Positions 1-7,507 of a stretch of DNA of 15,893 bases are shown one piece after another (position 1 is the first letter of the stretch; each line of letters begins with the position of its first letter). The notes beneath the pieces were generated by a model. It worked only from the letters and a program-made list of their open reading frames with translations. It was not told the origin of the DNA and did not search any database. Origin of the DNA: an uncultured Oscillospiraceae bacterium (GTDB taxonomy: Bacteria; Bacillota; Clostridia; Oscillospirales; Oscillospiraceae); contig CAADSF010000372.1 of the NCBI GenBank assembly GCA_900751035.1, forward strand, positions 1 through 15,893. Direction: 5' to 3'. A program made the translations under genes and the position numbers.

Positions 1-1014
1 AACAGGATCCTGCCGTATTTTTACGCCCAGTCCCCAGACAAAGCCCGGCTCCGGTTCCATGTGCTTCAAGGGTGCTTCCGTGCGCATAAGCTGAACCGTT
101 TCCGGCTTGAGTATCTGAACGCCGTGATAGCTGCCGCCGTTTTGCAGCATTTCGGCAAACGCGCCATAGTCGTCCAGCGCTGCATACAGTCCGCCCGCCC
201 CGCAGATATAGCGTTCTCCAAAATGAAATTTCTTCGGCAGATCCTCTTTGCTGCCCGTCACATCCATGAGCCGCCCATTTTTTCGGCAATAAATATGTAC
301 CAGCCGTTTTTTCTGCTCCTCATTCAGATGAAACGCCGTATCCCGCATCCCAAGCGGCTGGAAGATGTTCGCTTTATAATACTGCACAGCGTCCGTACCG
401 GAAACGACCTCGATCACGCGCGCCAGCACGTCAAACCCGGCCAGCGGTGAATACCCCGTGCCGCAGCCGGGCTGAAAATCCAGCGGATAGCCTGCATACC
501 GCTCCGCCTGCGCCGCAAGATCGACCCGTTCCTGACGGTCTTTCAGCATGGCAAGCAGGCCGACCATTCCCTGCTCCAACCCCGAGGAATGGGACAGCAG
601 ATCGCGGATCGTGATCTCCCGCTCTGCCGGAACCGTTTTCACACGTTCCATCTGGAAAAACAGCGTTTTTTGCAGAAGCTCTCCCATTTTCATGCCGTCA
701 TGCCATCGGTATCGCGCGTCAGCTGCAACGCGCGGCTCCGCAAACGACGGAATAAACAGGGAAAGGGGATCGTCAAGATTCAGCTTTCCTGCCTCCATCA
801 GCTGCAAAATACCGACAGCCGTGACGCATTTGGTCATGGACATCATGCGGAAAATCGAATTCTCCTGGATCGTCGTTTTTGCCGCCTTGTCAGCATATCC
901 CCAGCAGTTCCGGTAAACCGTCTGTCCATGCTGCCGCACCAGCAGCGATGCTCCTGCAATTTCTTCATTCTGGACATACCGCTCCATGACCTCGGATATC
1001 TGTTCTTCTCTCAT
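1..1014 (-). CDS. Serine hydrolase, class C beta-lactamase fold (esterase-like), 3' end missing
   Basis: The 338 visible codons encode a beta-lactamase/transpeptidase-like serine hydrolase (PF00144 type). The nucleophile motif S59-M-T-K62 is followed by a helix with CVTAVGILQLMEAGKL, then LLSHSSGL at about 138-145, and a Tyr motif Y187-S-P within GCGTGYSPLAGFDVLARVIE. The third class C triad position is Pro rather than the Asn of true YxN beta-lactamases, which favours the EstB-like esterase/peptidase branch over an antibiotic-degrading enzyme. The first residues (MREEQISEVMERYVQ) are not a signal peptide, so it should be cytoplasmic. The start at 1014 was chosen because GGAGGA lies 6 nt upstream and it forms an ATGA overlap with the stop of the preceding gene; an in-frame ATG at 1020 has no room for a ribosome binding site. 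It is the third gene of the tetR1 operon. The gene leaves the window before the C-terminal KTG-like motif, so that motif cannot be checked. In this context removal of acyl groups from glycosides is a plausible job, but this is inference. Confidence 0.88.
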   Translation of the reverse strand, partial: MREEQISEVMERYVQNEEIAGASLLVRQHGQTVYRNCWGYADKAAKTTIQENSIFRMMSMTKCVTAVGILQLMEAGKLNLDDPLSLFIPSFAEPRVAADARYRWHDGMKMGELLQKTLFFQMERVKTVPAEREITIRDLLSHSSGLEQGMVGLLAMLKDRQERVDLAAQAERYAGYPLDFQPGCGTGYSPLAGFDVLARVIEVVSGTDAVQYYKANIFQPLGMRDTAFHLNEEQKKRLVHIYCRKNGRLMDVTGSKEDLPKKFHFGERYICGAGGLYAALDDYGAFAEMLQNGGSYHGVQILKPETVQLMRTEAPLKHMEPEPGFVWGLGVKIRQDPV

Positions 1015-2009
1015 CTGCATTCCTCCACATTTTCAAACGCGCCAAGCGCCTCGTCAATTTTTGAAATTGTCTTTTCAGACACCTTAGCAAGCTGAAACAG
1101 GTTTCTGAGGCTCACCGTGTCCATAAAAGCGCCCACCTGCTTTTTTGCGCCCTGATACAGCAGATACTGTATCGGAAACTTCTTTTGCAGCATTTCTCCC
1201 GTCTTTGGGTTCGCAAAAATTCTGCGGCAAGAGTTTTTCGTCGACAATACCGCCGCGTGTGCATCCTGATACTCCGCGCAGTCCCTGATGGAGACATAGC
1301 GTCCGCTTGTAAGTTCCTCGACCCAGCCCAGACTGTCATCCATCCAATTTCCGACACGCGCGCAAAACAGCGATCCCTTCGCGCCTGTTTCCGCGCCAAG
1401 GCAGAAGCCGTGCAGCCCATAGCCGTAAATATGCGCCTCATAATCCACAAAATGCTTCTCAAACGCCTCGATCAGTTTTGTGGTATTTTCGATCGGGACG
1501 ATCCAGTCGTTGCGGGACGAGGCCAGAAAAACCGGGCAGGTGGTTTCATTGACCAGTTCGCTGGTATCCGGCGCATCCGGCAGGCAATAGGCAAGCGTCT
1601 TCCGGATCACAAGCCCATAGCAGGAGATTACAGCATACGGCCGTTTTTTTGCGGAAGACGCAGCAGCGGTGACCAGATGCCCGCCCGCCGACAGTCCAAC
1701 CGCTATTACGCGGTCTGCGCAAATATGCAGTTTCTCCTGATGCGCCGTCAGGTATTCCATTGCCGCTTCAAAATCCTCCAGCGGATTCGGCCAGCCGCTG
1801 TCTTTTCCAACGGAATATCGAAGAATAAACGCCGTATAGCCGCGTTTGTTATAGGCTTTTGCGATCGGCGCTCCCTCAGACTCATCACAGTTTCGATACG
1901 CTCCGCCGGGACAGATCAGAAAGCATGGCTTTCCGGCCCCTTTGTCAGACAGCCAGATGGACAGTGTTACATCCCGCTGCGGATGCAGCTTTACCGTTTT
2001 CTGTTTCAT
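1011..2009 (-). CDS. Alpha/beta hydrolase (acetyl-xylan/feruloyl esterase-like) with C-terminal helical module
   Basis: 332 aa from the ATG at 2009. The core resembles the BD-FAE/esterase-lipase family: an oxyanion loop CPGGAY (33-38), a nucleophile elbow G105-L-S107-A-G-G-H, an acid in SSRND168WIVP and the catalytic His in GYGLH200GF. No signal peptide is visible. After the hydrolase domain (ending near residue 235) there is a tail of nearly 100 residues. Its last part (about 271-326) has an FP motif and then SLRNLFQLAKVSEKTISKID, which resembles sequences at the ends of two other enzymes in this window (see findings). The start overlaps the tetR1 stop as ATGA; upstream in-frame codons lie inside tetR1 and have no better ribosome binding site. 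The gene is co-transcribed with tetR1 and the downstream serine hydrolase. The likely role is intracellular carboxylester hydrolysis on an imported glycoside. The precise acyl group (acetyl, hydroxycinnamoyl or other) cannot be read from the sequence. The fold is secure, the substrate is not. Confidence 0.9.
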   Translation of the reverse strand: MKQKTVKLHPQRDVTLSIWLSDKGAGKPCFLICPGGAYRNCDESEGAPIAKAYNKRGYTAFILRYSVGKDSGWPNPLEDFEAAMEYLTAHQEKLHICADRVIAVGLSAGGHLVTAAASSAKKRPYAVISCYGLVIRKTLAYCLPDAPDTSELVNETTCPVFLASSRNDWIVPIENTTKLIEAFEKHFVDYEAHIYGYGLHGFCLGAETGAKGSLFCARVGNWMDDSLGWVEELTSGRYVSIRDCAEYQDAHAAVLSTKNSCRRIFANPKTGEMLQKKFPIQYLLYQGAKKQVGAFMDTVSLRNLFQLAKVSEKTISKIDEALGAFENVEECR

Positions 2010-2536
2010 CCTTCCGCCCCCTGCGCAGCATACCTCGCAATGACGCTGCGGATGCTGAAATCCGGCGGAAGTTCTTTCATCCCGCGGCGGATCCACTCGT
2101 CGATCAGGCCGTACAGCGTTCCGGCCAGCATCGCCCTCGCATACCCTTCCATTTCATCTGCCGCAGAATCCGGTGCGCAACAGGCAAAAATATGCTCCTT
2201 GATGATATAGGAAACGCCGTTTTCGTATAGGAGCTGCACCAGCCGTTTGTTTTTCCGATACTGCTCCAGCAGCTCCGACCAGAAGCTCTCGCTCATTGCC
2301 GCGCTGTCCTTTTTCCTGAAATCCGCCCACCAGTCGTCTGTGCAGCGGATAAAATGCTGGAGCAGGATCTGTTCCATCGAATCAAAATTGCGATAGAAGG
2401 ATACGCGGCTCACGCCGGCCTTTTCACAGAGCTCGGAAATATTGATCTGCGCAAGCGGTTTTTGCTCCATCATCATCAGCAGCGCCTGTGTCAGGCTTTC
2501 CATAACGGCGTCGTGCGCCTCATTTTTTCTTGCCAT
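2006..2536 (-). CDS. TetR/AcrR-family transcriptional regulator (TetR1)
   Basis: 176 aa from the ATG at 2536. The N-terminal three-helix DNA-binding domain has its helix-turn-helix at about residues 31-52, with ISELCEKAGVSRVSFYRNF matching the TetR pattern (ISxxAGVSxxxFYxxF). The remaining roughly 120 residues are a helical ligand/dimerisation domain without recognisable ligand motifs. An in-frame TTG at 2599 would add 21 residues, but no ribosome binding site precedes it and TetR proteins usually begin close to this MARKN segment, so the ATG was chosen; its own site (GGGAGAG, about 10-12 nt upstream) is only moderate. It is the first gene of a leftward operon and diverges from the esterase/transporter operon. 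The 31-bp palindrome at 2613-2643 lies between them and is the obvious operator candidate, so control of both directions is likely. TetR members usually act as repressors released by a small ligand; here a phenolic or glycoside degradation product is a reasonable guess, not shown by the sequence. Confidence 0.92.
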   Translation of the reverse strand: MARKNEAHDAVMESLTQALLMMMEQKPLAQINISELCEKAGVSRVSFYRNFDSMEQILLQHFIRCTDDWWADFRKKDSAAMSESFWSELLEQYRKNKRLVQLLYENGVSYIIKEHIFACCAPDSAADEMEGYARAMLAGTLYGLIDEWIRRGMKELPPDFSIRSVIARYAAQGAEG

Positions 2537-2612
2537 ATCTGTTACACTCTCCCGTATTTTGTTACAGTTCGCATCAGAATTGATCTTTTCTCTTTTCAAA
2601 TCGAGAAATAGG

Positions 2613-2643
2613 TGCTACATTTGTAACAGCTACAAGTGTAGCA
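2613..2643. promoter_or_regulatory. Near-perfect 31-bp palindrome, candidate TetR1 operator
   Basis: The two 13-nt arms begin TGCTACA and end TGTAGCA and are separated by 5 nt; 12 of 13 positions are complementary (inner parts TTTGTA and TACAAG). It lies between divergent genes and covers the -35 element and spacer of the predicted rightward promoter. Binding of TetR1 here would be expected to block rightward transcription and probably the leftward promoter too. GTTACA words also occur at 2541-2546 and 2561-2566 and, inverted, within this palindrome; whether they matter is unknown. The symmetry is seen directly, the regulator assignment is inferred from position. Confidence 0.72.
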
Positions 2644-2651
2644 CATAGAAT
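2623..2651 (+). promoter_or_regulatory. Predicted sigma-A promoter of the esterase/tannase/GPH operon
   Basis: A GTAACA -35 (2623-2628, 4/6 match), a 17-bp spacer and a TAGAAT -10 (2646-2651, 5/6 match). Transcription would begin near 2658, downstream of the ATG at 2650, which supports the TTG start at 2677. The -35 and spacer lie inside the 31-bp palindrome, the usual arrangement for repression. Assigned by eye only. Confidence 0.5.
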
Positions 2652-2676
2652 GCATTTGTCAAGAGGGGATGGTATT

Positions 2677-3639
2677 TTGCATTTTTCATCAGAAACAAAG
2701 CTTTGGGAGCTTGAGGCGGCTTTTCCGGCGATGAAGGGCCAGTTTATCTCCGGCGGGGATTTCTTTACCGGAAGCAATGCCGAAAAAACGCTTGCGCAGC
2801 TTCACTGCGAACAGCCCACATGGGCACTGGAGGATATGCTTTACGGTTTGGAGAATCTGCGCCGCGTTTCAGACAGCAAGGTTCGGCTTGTATGGCCGCT
2901 TCCGTATGCGTCGCTTGTCTATCTGCCCGCCGCGAAAAAACAGCATACCGCGTTTGCTGTTCTGGCCGCAGGCGGAGCCTATGGCGCAGTTTGCACGATG
3001 GTAGAAGCCATGCCAGTCGCAGCCCGGTTAAACGCACTCGGCTTTGACTGCTTCTGCCTGAACTACCGCACGGCCGTGCCGGAAAGCTTTGCATCCGGCC
3101 TGATGCCGCAGCCGCTGGATGACCTGGCTGATGCGCTTCACCTGATCGCGGAAAACCGTGCCGTGTTTGATATTGATCCGATGCAGTATCTCCTGTTCGG
3201 CTTCTCCGCGGGTGGACATCTGGCAAGTCTTTGGGGGACAGCTGCGCTTGGTGCGCGGCATTACGGTCTCCCGCAGCCGCTGCTGCTGGCGCTTGCTTAC
3301 CCGCTTATCAGCATGGCGCAGTATCCGGCAAGCCCGGTCAGGGATTATCTCTGCAAGGGTCTGCTCGGAAGTGACTATTCTTTGGAGCAGCTGAACCGAT
3401 ACGACGCCGGGAAAAACATGGACGCAGGCTATCCCAAAACCTATCTTGTCCGCGCGCTGGACGACAGCACGGTTCCGCCGGACAATGCCGCAGAGTTCCT
3501 GCGTGCGTTATCCTGCTATCAGGTTCCATGCCGTCTGCGGCAGGCAGAAGCCGGCGCTCATGGCTTTGGCCTCGGCAGCCGGACGCCGCTTTCCGGCTGG
3601 GTCGATGACGCCGTTCTTTTTTTGGAGGAATCGACTTGA
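2677..3639 (+). CDS. Alpha/beta hydrolase (esterase/lipase-like) with N-terminal helical module
   Basis: 320 aa from TTG at 2677. That start has AGAGGGG 8 nt upstream, while the alternative in-frame ATG at 2650 has no ribosome binding site and overlaps the predicted -10 element. The C-terminal 240 residues are an alpha/beta hydrolase with AAGGAYG as oxyanion loop, nucleophile GFS177AGGH, acid in LDD263STVPP and catalytic His in AGAH295GFGLG. About 80 residues precede the hydrolase core, which is long for this family. Residues 7-61 (KLWELEAAFP, a variable stretch, then TLAQLHCEQPTWALEDMLYG) look like a compact helical module; it weakly recalls DUF1858-type small helical domains and the modules on two other enzymes here. 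There is no signal peptide, so it should be cytoplasmic. It is the first gene of the rightward operon, coupled to the next gene by a TTGA overlap. It is a likely carboxylesterase in glycoside de-acylation; it is clearly diverged from the minus-strand hydrolase and not a recent duplicate. Confidence 0.88.
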   Translation: MHFSSETKLWELEAAFPAMKGQFISGGDFFTGSNAEKTLAQLHCEQPTWALEDMLYGLENLRRVSDSKVRLVWPLPYASLVYLPAAKKQHTAFAVLAAGGAYGAVCTMVEAMPVAARLNALGFDCFCLNYRTAVPESFASGLMPQPLDDLADALHLIAENRAVFDIDPMQYLLFGFSAGGHLASLWGTAALGARHYGLPQPLLLALAYPLISMAQYPASPVRDYLCKGLLGSDYSLEQLNRYDAGKNMDAGYPKTYLVRALDDSTVPPDNAAEFLRALSCYQVPCRLRQAEAGAHGFGLGSRTPLSGWVDDAVLFLEEST

Positions 3640-5162
3640 AAGAACGAGATAATATTCTTTTTTATGACGCCGCATCGCTCTCTCCGACGCCTGACATCCA
3701 TGGCCGTGCAGAAGCCGACTGGTTACAGCAGGCGCTTCAAAAGCGTTTCCCCGATGAGGAGCTGAACGTTCAGTCCGTCCATTGTAATGATACTGGGATC
3801 TATCGGCACGGCTTGAGAAAAATTACAGGCCTCCCCGCATTTATAGACATCCGGCTGACGCACAAAACCGGAAGACATACCGAGTACGTTACCGTTTGGG
3901 TTCCTGTTCGCTGGAATGACCGCTTCATCGGCACCGGCGGCGGAGGCACCGCTACTGGCGGTGAGCAGTATATTACCCGCCCAAACAATACCTCACGCGG
4001 CATGACGCTGCCATTTGCGGTCATGAACGGATTTGCCGCTGCAACGACGGACGCGGCAAACCGGGAAAAGGAATGGGCTCTGGACAGGGAATCCGGCACA
4101 CTCGACATGGAGCGGCTTGAAAACTGGCACGGAAGAAGCACGCATTTCATGACGCTGGCCGGGAAAGCTGTCTGCGAACTGCTCCACGGCCGCCAGGTGC
4201 AGTATTCATACTTTCACGGCGGAAGCGGCGGCGGCAGGCAGGCAATGGTACTGGCACAGGAGTATCCTTCGGATTATAATGGGATCTGGGCATCATGTCC
4301 GGCAATCAACTGGACCAGCTTCCTGCCGGAGGGTCTGTGGCCGGTCGCAGTCATGAACAGCGAGCGGCAAATTCTTTCCGAGCGGCGTATCCGGCAGTTT
4401 ATGGAGGCCGCGCAGAACAGCGCCGGCGGGCAGGATGCCTATTACCGCCGCCTGTCTCCTGTGGCGTTTGACCCATTTACTCTTGTCGGAACGAACGGCA
4501 TCACCGAAGCAGATGCACGCATCATGAAGCAGCTCTGGGACGGGCCGACGGATGAGGCTGGGAATCGCCTTTGGTACGGATTCCGCCCCGGCGTCCTGTT
4601 CTGGAACAAGGTCATCCCGATCGGGGCATTTTACTACACGCTTTCCGGCAAACCGCACCCGTTTTTTCTCAGCACCTACTATCTGCGCTGGGTCACGAAA
4701 AATCCAAAGCAGACGTTTGAATCGATTACGGTTCCGCAGTACCGTTCGCTCCACCGGCAGAGCGTGACCGAGCTGGCTCGCTTTTCTGCCGACAGTGCTG
4801 ATCTGCGTCCGTTTGCCGCGCAGGGCGGCAGGCTGATGATCGACCACGGGATCGACGATCCGCTCATTCCGGTGGACGGAACACTGGATTACTGCCGCAG
4901 AATGCTGTCCGAAGTCGGTTCATCTACGGCAGCGCAGTTCTTCCGCCTTTATATCACGCCGGGTGATGGTCACGGAAGCTGCCGGTGGCATGCACCCGGC
5001 ATCACGGAAAAAGACGGTATGCAGGCATTGATCGCGTGGGTTGAAAACGGCTGCGCGCCGCAGGCGCTCCGTACTGTGCAGGTAAACAGGCACGGCGATA
5101 CGCTCCGCACAGATAACGTACTTCCATATACAATTCAGAATTGCGAGGAGGATGAGGCATGA
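3636..5162 (+). CDS. Tannase/feruloyl esterase family protein (PF07519-like), cytoplasmic
   Basis: 508 aa. Family features: VWVPVRWNDRFIGTGGGG at about 88-104, nucleophile FHGGS197GGGRQA, acid in DHGID-D408-PLIPV and catalytic His in GDGH446GSC. The start is TTG at 3636, which overlaps the upstream stop as TTGA and has GGAGG 7 nt upstream; no competing start has a better signal. Characterised fungal and bacterial members carry a Cys just before the Ser and just after the His (the CS-D-HC disulfide pair); here these positions are Gly196 and Gly447, so that disulfide is absent. This fits a cytoplasmic enzyme, as does the lack of any signal peptide. Family members hydrolyse galloyl esters, hydroxycinnamoyl esters or the PET intermediate MHET. 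With an alpha/beta hydrolase upstream and a glycoside symporter downstream, a hydroxycinnamate or gallate ester on an imported glycoside is the most likely target, but the acyl specificity is inferred from family only. Confidence 0.9.
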   Translation: MKERDNILFYDAASLSPTPDIHGRAEADWLQQALQKRFPDEELNVQSVHCNDTGIYRHGLRKITGLPAFIDIRLTHKTGRHTEYVTVWVPVRWNDRFIGTGGGGTATGGEQYITRPNNTSRGMTLPFAVMNGFAAATTDAANREKEWALDRESGTLDMERLENWHGRSTHFMTLAGKAVCELLHGRQVQYSYFHGGSGGGRQAMVLAQEYPSDYNGIWASCPAINWTSFLPEGLWPVAVMNSERQILSERRIRQFMEAAQNSAGGQDAYYRRLSPVAFDPFTLVGTNGITEADARIMKQLWDGPTDEAGNRLWYGFRPGVLFWNKVIPIGAFYYTLSGKPHPFFLSTYYLRWVTKNPKQTFESITVPQYRSLHRQSVTELARFSADSADLRPFAAQGGRLMIDHGIDDPLIPVDGTLDYCRRMLSEVGSSTAAQFFRLYITPGDGHGSCRWHAPGITEKDGMQALIAWVENGCAPQALRTVQVNRHGDTLRTDNVLPYTIQNCEEDEA

Positions 5163-6634
5163 AAACGAAAAAAGCGCCCGTCAATCGGGAAAACTGGCAG
5201 ACGACCCGTTCGGAACGGCTGAATTATTATATTGGCGATCTCGGCCGCACGCTGGAGGGGTATATTGTCACGGCATTCATGACGCTGTTTCTGCTCTTTC
5301 AGGGCATCAATCTGGTCAAGATCTCGGCAGCGATTCTGATCGTCAAAATCATTGACGCCTGCGACGATGTGATCTTTGGATTCCTGATCGACAAGCTGAA
5401 CATCCGCAACAGCCGGCTGCTGGGAAAGCTGGCCGGAGAGGGAAAATATCTGCCGTGGTACCGCGCAACATTTTTCCTTTTCCCGATCTTTACCGTGATC
5501 TTCTTCCTGATGCCGCAGGAGGCGTCCGACACGCTGAAAATCGGCTGGTTCATGGTTACATATCTGCTCTACGACCTGTCCTATACGCTCGTAGAGGTTC
5601 CGATGAACTCCATGATCGTTTCTCTGACCGACAATGTCGATGAACGCAACAGCATTTTGCAGTTCAAGGGGATTTTGTCCGGTATCTTTACGGTTCTCGC
5701 CGGTGTCGTCTGGATGTTCCTCGTCAGTGAGCACGTTGGATTTTCCATGCGTGCCGTCGCGATCGTTTCCTCCGTGATCTTCTTTATTATGATGCTGCCG
5801 CTGGCAACAAAGGTAAAAGAGCACAACGTCGAGCTGAAAAATGCCGAAAACGAACAGGAAACACAGCATTACACGTTCCGGGATATGCTCGAGTGTATCA
5901 AGACAAACAAATATATGGCCATCATCCTGCTGAGTACCCTGATCTTCAGCGGCCTTCAGACCGGCAGCGCGCTCGGCACCTACGCCTCCTATTATCTCTA
6001 TGGAGATTCCATGATTCTTGTGATCCCGATCGCCATTGCGTTTGTCCCACAGCTGATCGCGCAGCTGAATACTGAGCGGCTCTGCCGCCGGTTCGGAAAG
6101 AAAAAGGTGTTCATGGTCTGCGGGCTTTCCGGCGCGCTGATCTATTCGCTGATCTATTTTGCCGGATATCATAATTTTGTGGTGATCACGATCCTGCTTG
6201 TTTTACAGGCCGCACCCGGCAATGTTTCCAACATTGCCAAAACTTTCTTCACGCCGGATACGATCGAATACACGCGCTATAAGACAGGCAAGGACTGCTC
6301 CGGCATCTTCTTTTCGCTGAACGCTTTCCTGAACAAGCTCACGGCAAGCATATCGTCCTCCCTTGGTTTGTTCATCCTCGGTTTGTCCAGTTGGATCGCT
6401 GTTGAGGCAGACAGCTTTGAGGAGCTTGCTGCGCTGAATGTCGTTCAGCCGCAGAGCGCGCTGAATACACTCTGGATCGTCTATATGCTGATCCCTGCGA
6501 TCGGCACCATCCTCGGCGTAGCCGTTATGTCCCTGTACAAGCTGCGCGACAAGGATGCAGCACTCATGGCCAAATGCAACGCCGGTGAGATCAGCCGCGC
6601 CGAGTGCGAAGCGCAGCTGTCGCGCAAGTACTGA
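5159..6634 (+). CDS. GPH-family (glycoside-pentoside-hexuronide) cation symporter, MelB-like MFS
   Basis: 491 aa with about twelve hydrophobic segments. The N-terminal RLNYYIGDLGRTLEGYIVTA and the segment KIIDACDDVIFGFLID match the GPH signature; D66 and D70 take the places of the cation-coordinating Asp55 and Asp59 of MelB. GKYLPWYRA (95-103) is the conserved loop between helices 2 and 3 (GKYRPW type). The family co-transports a sugar or glycoside with Na+ or H+. The ATG overlaps the tannase-like gene stop as ATGA and has GAGGAGG 7 nt upstream, so translation is coupled. It ends the operon, with a strong hairpin 14 nt after the stop. In this locus it probably imports the ester-bearing glycoside or the released glycone; export of a product is possible but less usual in this family. 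The substrate cannot be read from the sequence. Confidence 0.93.
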   Translation: MKTKKAPVNRENWQTTRSERLNYYIGDLGRTLEGYIVTAFMTLFLLFQGINLVKISAAILIVKIIDACDDVIFGFLIDKLNIRNSRLLGKLAGEGKYLPWYRATFFLFPIFTVIFFLMPQEASDTLKIGWFMVTYLLYDLSYTLVEVPMNSMIVSLTDNVDERNSILQFKGILSGIFTVLAGVVWMFLVSEHVGFSMRAVAIVSSVIFFIMMLPLATKVKEHNVELKNAENEQETQHYTFRDMLECIKTNKYMAIILLSTLIFSGLQTGSALGTYASYYLYGDSMILVIPIAIAFVPQLIAQLNTERLCRRFGKKKVFMVCGLSGALIYSLIYFAGYHNFVVITILLVLQAAPGNVSNIAKTFFTPDTIEYTRYKTGKDCSGIFFSLNAFLNKLTASISSSLGLFILGLSSWIAVEADSFEELAALNVVQPQSALNTLWIVYMLIPAIGTILGVAVMSLYKLRDKDAALMAKCNAGEISRAECEAQLSRKY

Positions 6635-6647
6635 TCCATACATAAAA

Positions 6648-6680
6648 TGTCCGCCAGCAGTAAGCGACTGCTGGCGGACA
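6648..6680. terminator. Bidirectional intrinsic terminator between GPH gene and tetR2
   Basis: A perfect 13-bp stem (TGTCCGCCAGCAG / CTGCTGGCGGACA) with a 7-nt loop sits between two convergent genes. On the plus strand it is followed by CTTTATTT, on the minus strand by TTTTATG, so it can serve both. It is placed 14 nt after the symporter stop and a few bases beyond the tetR2 stop. Confidence 0.85.
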
Positions 6681-6684
6681 AGCT

Positions 6685-7296
6685 TTATTTCGAATCAAAT
6701 AGCGCCGACCGGACGACCTCAAATGGAATTTTCGGATAGCGGCCCGGGTAATTCCGGTTAGACTGAATCATGCCCAGCACCATATTGGCAAACATCACAG
6801 AAATTGCGACGGGGTCGCCCTGCCTGATCTCGCCTTTATCCTGTCCCTCCCGGACAAGCGGCATGATGCTGCAAAAAACAACGTCGGGACTTTCACCAAG
6901 GATCCGAAAATGCTCTTTGCTCATACTGGTGCGCGTCAGAATGGCTGCCTCCAGATGCGGCCGCGTTTTGGGGCTTTTCTGCCACGCGCGGCGGATGACC
7001 ATGTCTGTATAGATCTTTTCCAATGTACGAATAGGGGAGTCCTCTACGCGCTCAAACACGACCGGTTCCGTCATGCTGTCCTCCCACTCCTGCAGGAGCG
7101 CCTGATAGATCGCATCCTTTGACGGAAAGTACTTAAAAATCAGCCCCTCGCTGCAGCCCAGCGCTTCAGCGAGCTGTTTTGTCGTTACGCCGTCATAGCC
7201 ATATTCATAAAACAGGCCGCACGCGATATTCAAGATCTGCTCCCGCCTTGCAGCCGCATCCATCCTTATGTTTTTCTGTACGCCTGTATCCGCCAT
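6685..7296 (-). CDS. TetR/AcrR-family transcriptional regulator (TetR2)
   Basis: 203 aa from the ATG at 7296, chosen for AGGAG 7 nt upstream; upstream in-frame starts lack such a site and lie at or before the predicted promoter. The helix-turn-helix lies at about residues 38-57 (TTKQLAEALGCSEGLIFKYF), a canonical TetR recognition segment. The C-terminal domain has no recognised ligand signature. The gene diverges from the ABC/rhamnosidase operon, and a TGAGTGA-type inverted repeat lies at that operon's promoter, so TetR2 is probably its repressor. Sequence similarity to TetR1 is limited to the HTH pattern, so they are two separate regulators and not copies. The inducer is unknown. Confidence 0.92.
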   Translation of the reverse strand: MADTGVQKNIRMDAAARREQILNIACGLFYEYGYDGVTTKQLAEALGCSEGLIFKYFPSKDAIYQALLQEWEDSMTEPVVFERVEDSPIRTLEKIYTDMVIRRAWQKSPKTRPHLEAAILTRTSMSKEHFRILGESPDVVFCSIMPLVREGQDKGEIRQGDPVAISVMFANMVLGMIQSNRNYPGRYPKIPFEVVRSALFDSK

Positions 7297-7324
7297 TGCT
7301 CCGCTCCTGTCTGTGTTTGTGTCC

Positions 7325-7353
7325 ATTATAGCGTATTTTCTCCGGACATGCAA
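7325..7353 (-). promoter_or_regulatory. Predicted promoter of tetR2
   Basis: On the minus strand a perfect TATAAT -10 (7330-7325) follows a TTGCAT -35-like element (7353-7348) at 17-bp spacing. Transcription would start near 7318, giving a short leader to the ATG at 7296. A TGAGTG half-site-like word lies just upstream at 7366-7371 on the plus strand, which could allow autoregulation. Confidence 0.5.
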
Positions 7354-7449
7354 GTGTGCAGGAGGTGAGTGCATATTTACTTTTTATTCTCCGCATTCCT
7401 TTTGTTATCAAAATTATCAGTGTATTCTTATCATATCTATTTTCAACAA

Positions 7450-7478
7450 AACATTTTGCATGTTTTTGTGCGTATAAT
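7450..7478 (+). promoter_or_regulatory. Possible upstream promoter of the ABC/rhamnosidase operon
   Basis: A perfect TATAAT -10 at 7473-7478 in an AT-rich stretch, with only a weak AACATT at 7450-7455 in the -35 position (17-bp spacing). The start site would fall at about 7485, at the first base of the candidate operator. Confidence 0.4.
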
Positions 7479-7484
7479 AGAAAT

Positions 7485-7502
7485 TGAGTGATTACTCACT
7501 TA
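7485..7502. promoter_or_regulatory. Inverted repeat TGAGTGA-N4-TCACTTA, candidate TetR2 operator
   Basis: Two 7-nt arms, 6 of 7 complementary, around TTAC. GAGTGA/TCACTC-type palindromes are a common form of TetR-family operator in Bacillota (general knowledge). It lies between two promoter candidates for the rightward operon, about 190 bp from the divergent tetR2 start. Binding would block initiation at the upstream promoter and could occlude polymerase at the downstream one. Confidence 0.55.
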
Positions 7503-7507
7503 TTTTC

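Noticed and set aside
1185..2210. Plus-strand open frame (341 codons) across the hydrolase/tetR1 genes
   Set aside because: It is antisense to two genes with intact catalytic and HTH motifs. It has no ribosome binding site and no recognisable family.
2537..2599. TTG-initiated N-terminal extension of TetR1
   Set aside because: There is no ribosome binding site before 2599, and the added residues lie outside the normal TetR N-terminus. The ATG at 2536 is preferred.
2650..2676. ATG at 2650 as start of the plus-strand hydrolase
   Set aside because: It overlaps the predicted -10 element, lies upstream of the expected transcription start and has no ribosome binding site. The TTG at 2677 has AGAGGGG 8 nt upstream.
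1011..3639. Recent duplication of the two alpha/beta hydrolase genes flanking the divergent promoter
   Set aside because: They share only the family motifs (GxSAGGH, His-Gly-Phe). They differ in length, in which end carries the extra region and in most of the sequence, so they are distant paralogues at best.
5135..6172. Minus-strand open frame (345 codons) opposite the GPH symporter
   Set aside because: Its translation is highly charged with no hydrophobic or domain pattern, and the plus strand encodes a clear GPH protein.
7369..7491. Possible 40-codon leader peptide starting with GTG at 7369 behind AGGAGG
   Set aside because: The ribosome binding site is only 3 nt from the GTG, and no rightward promoter is visible before it. 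The sequence is AT-rich promoter DNA.
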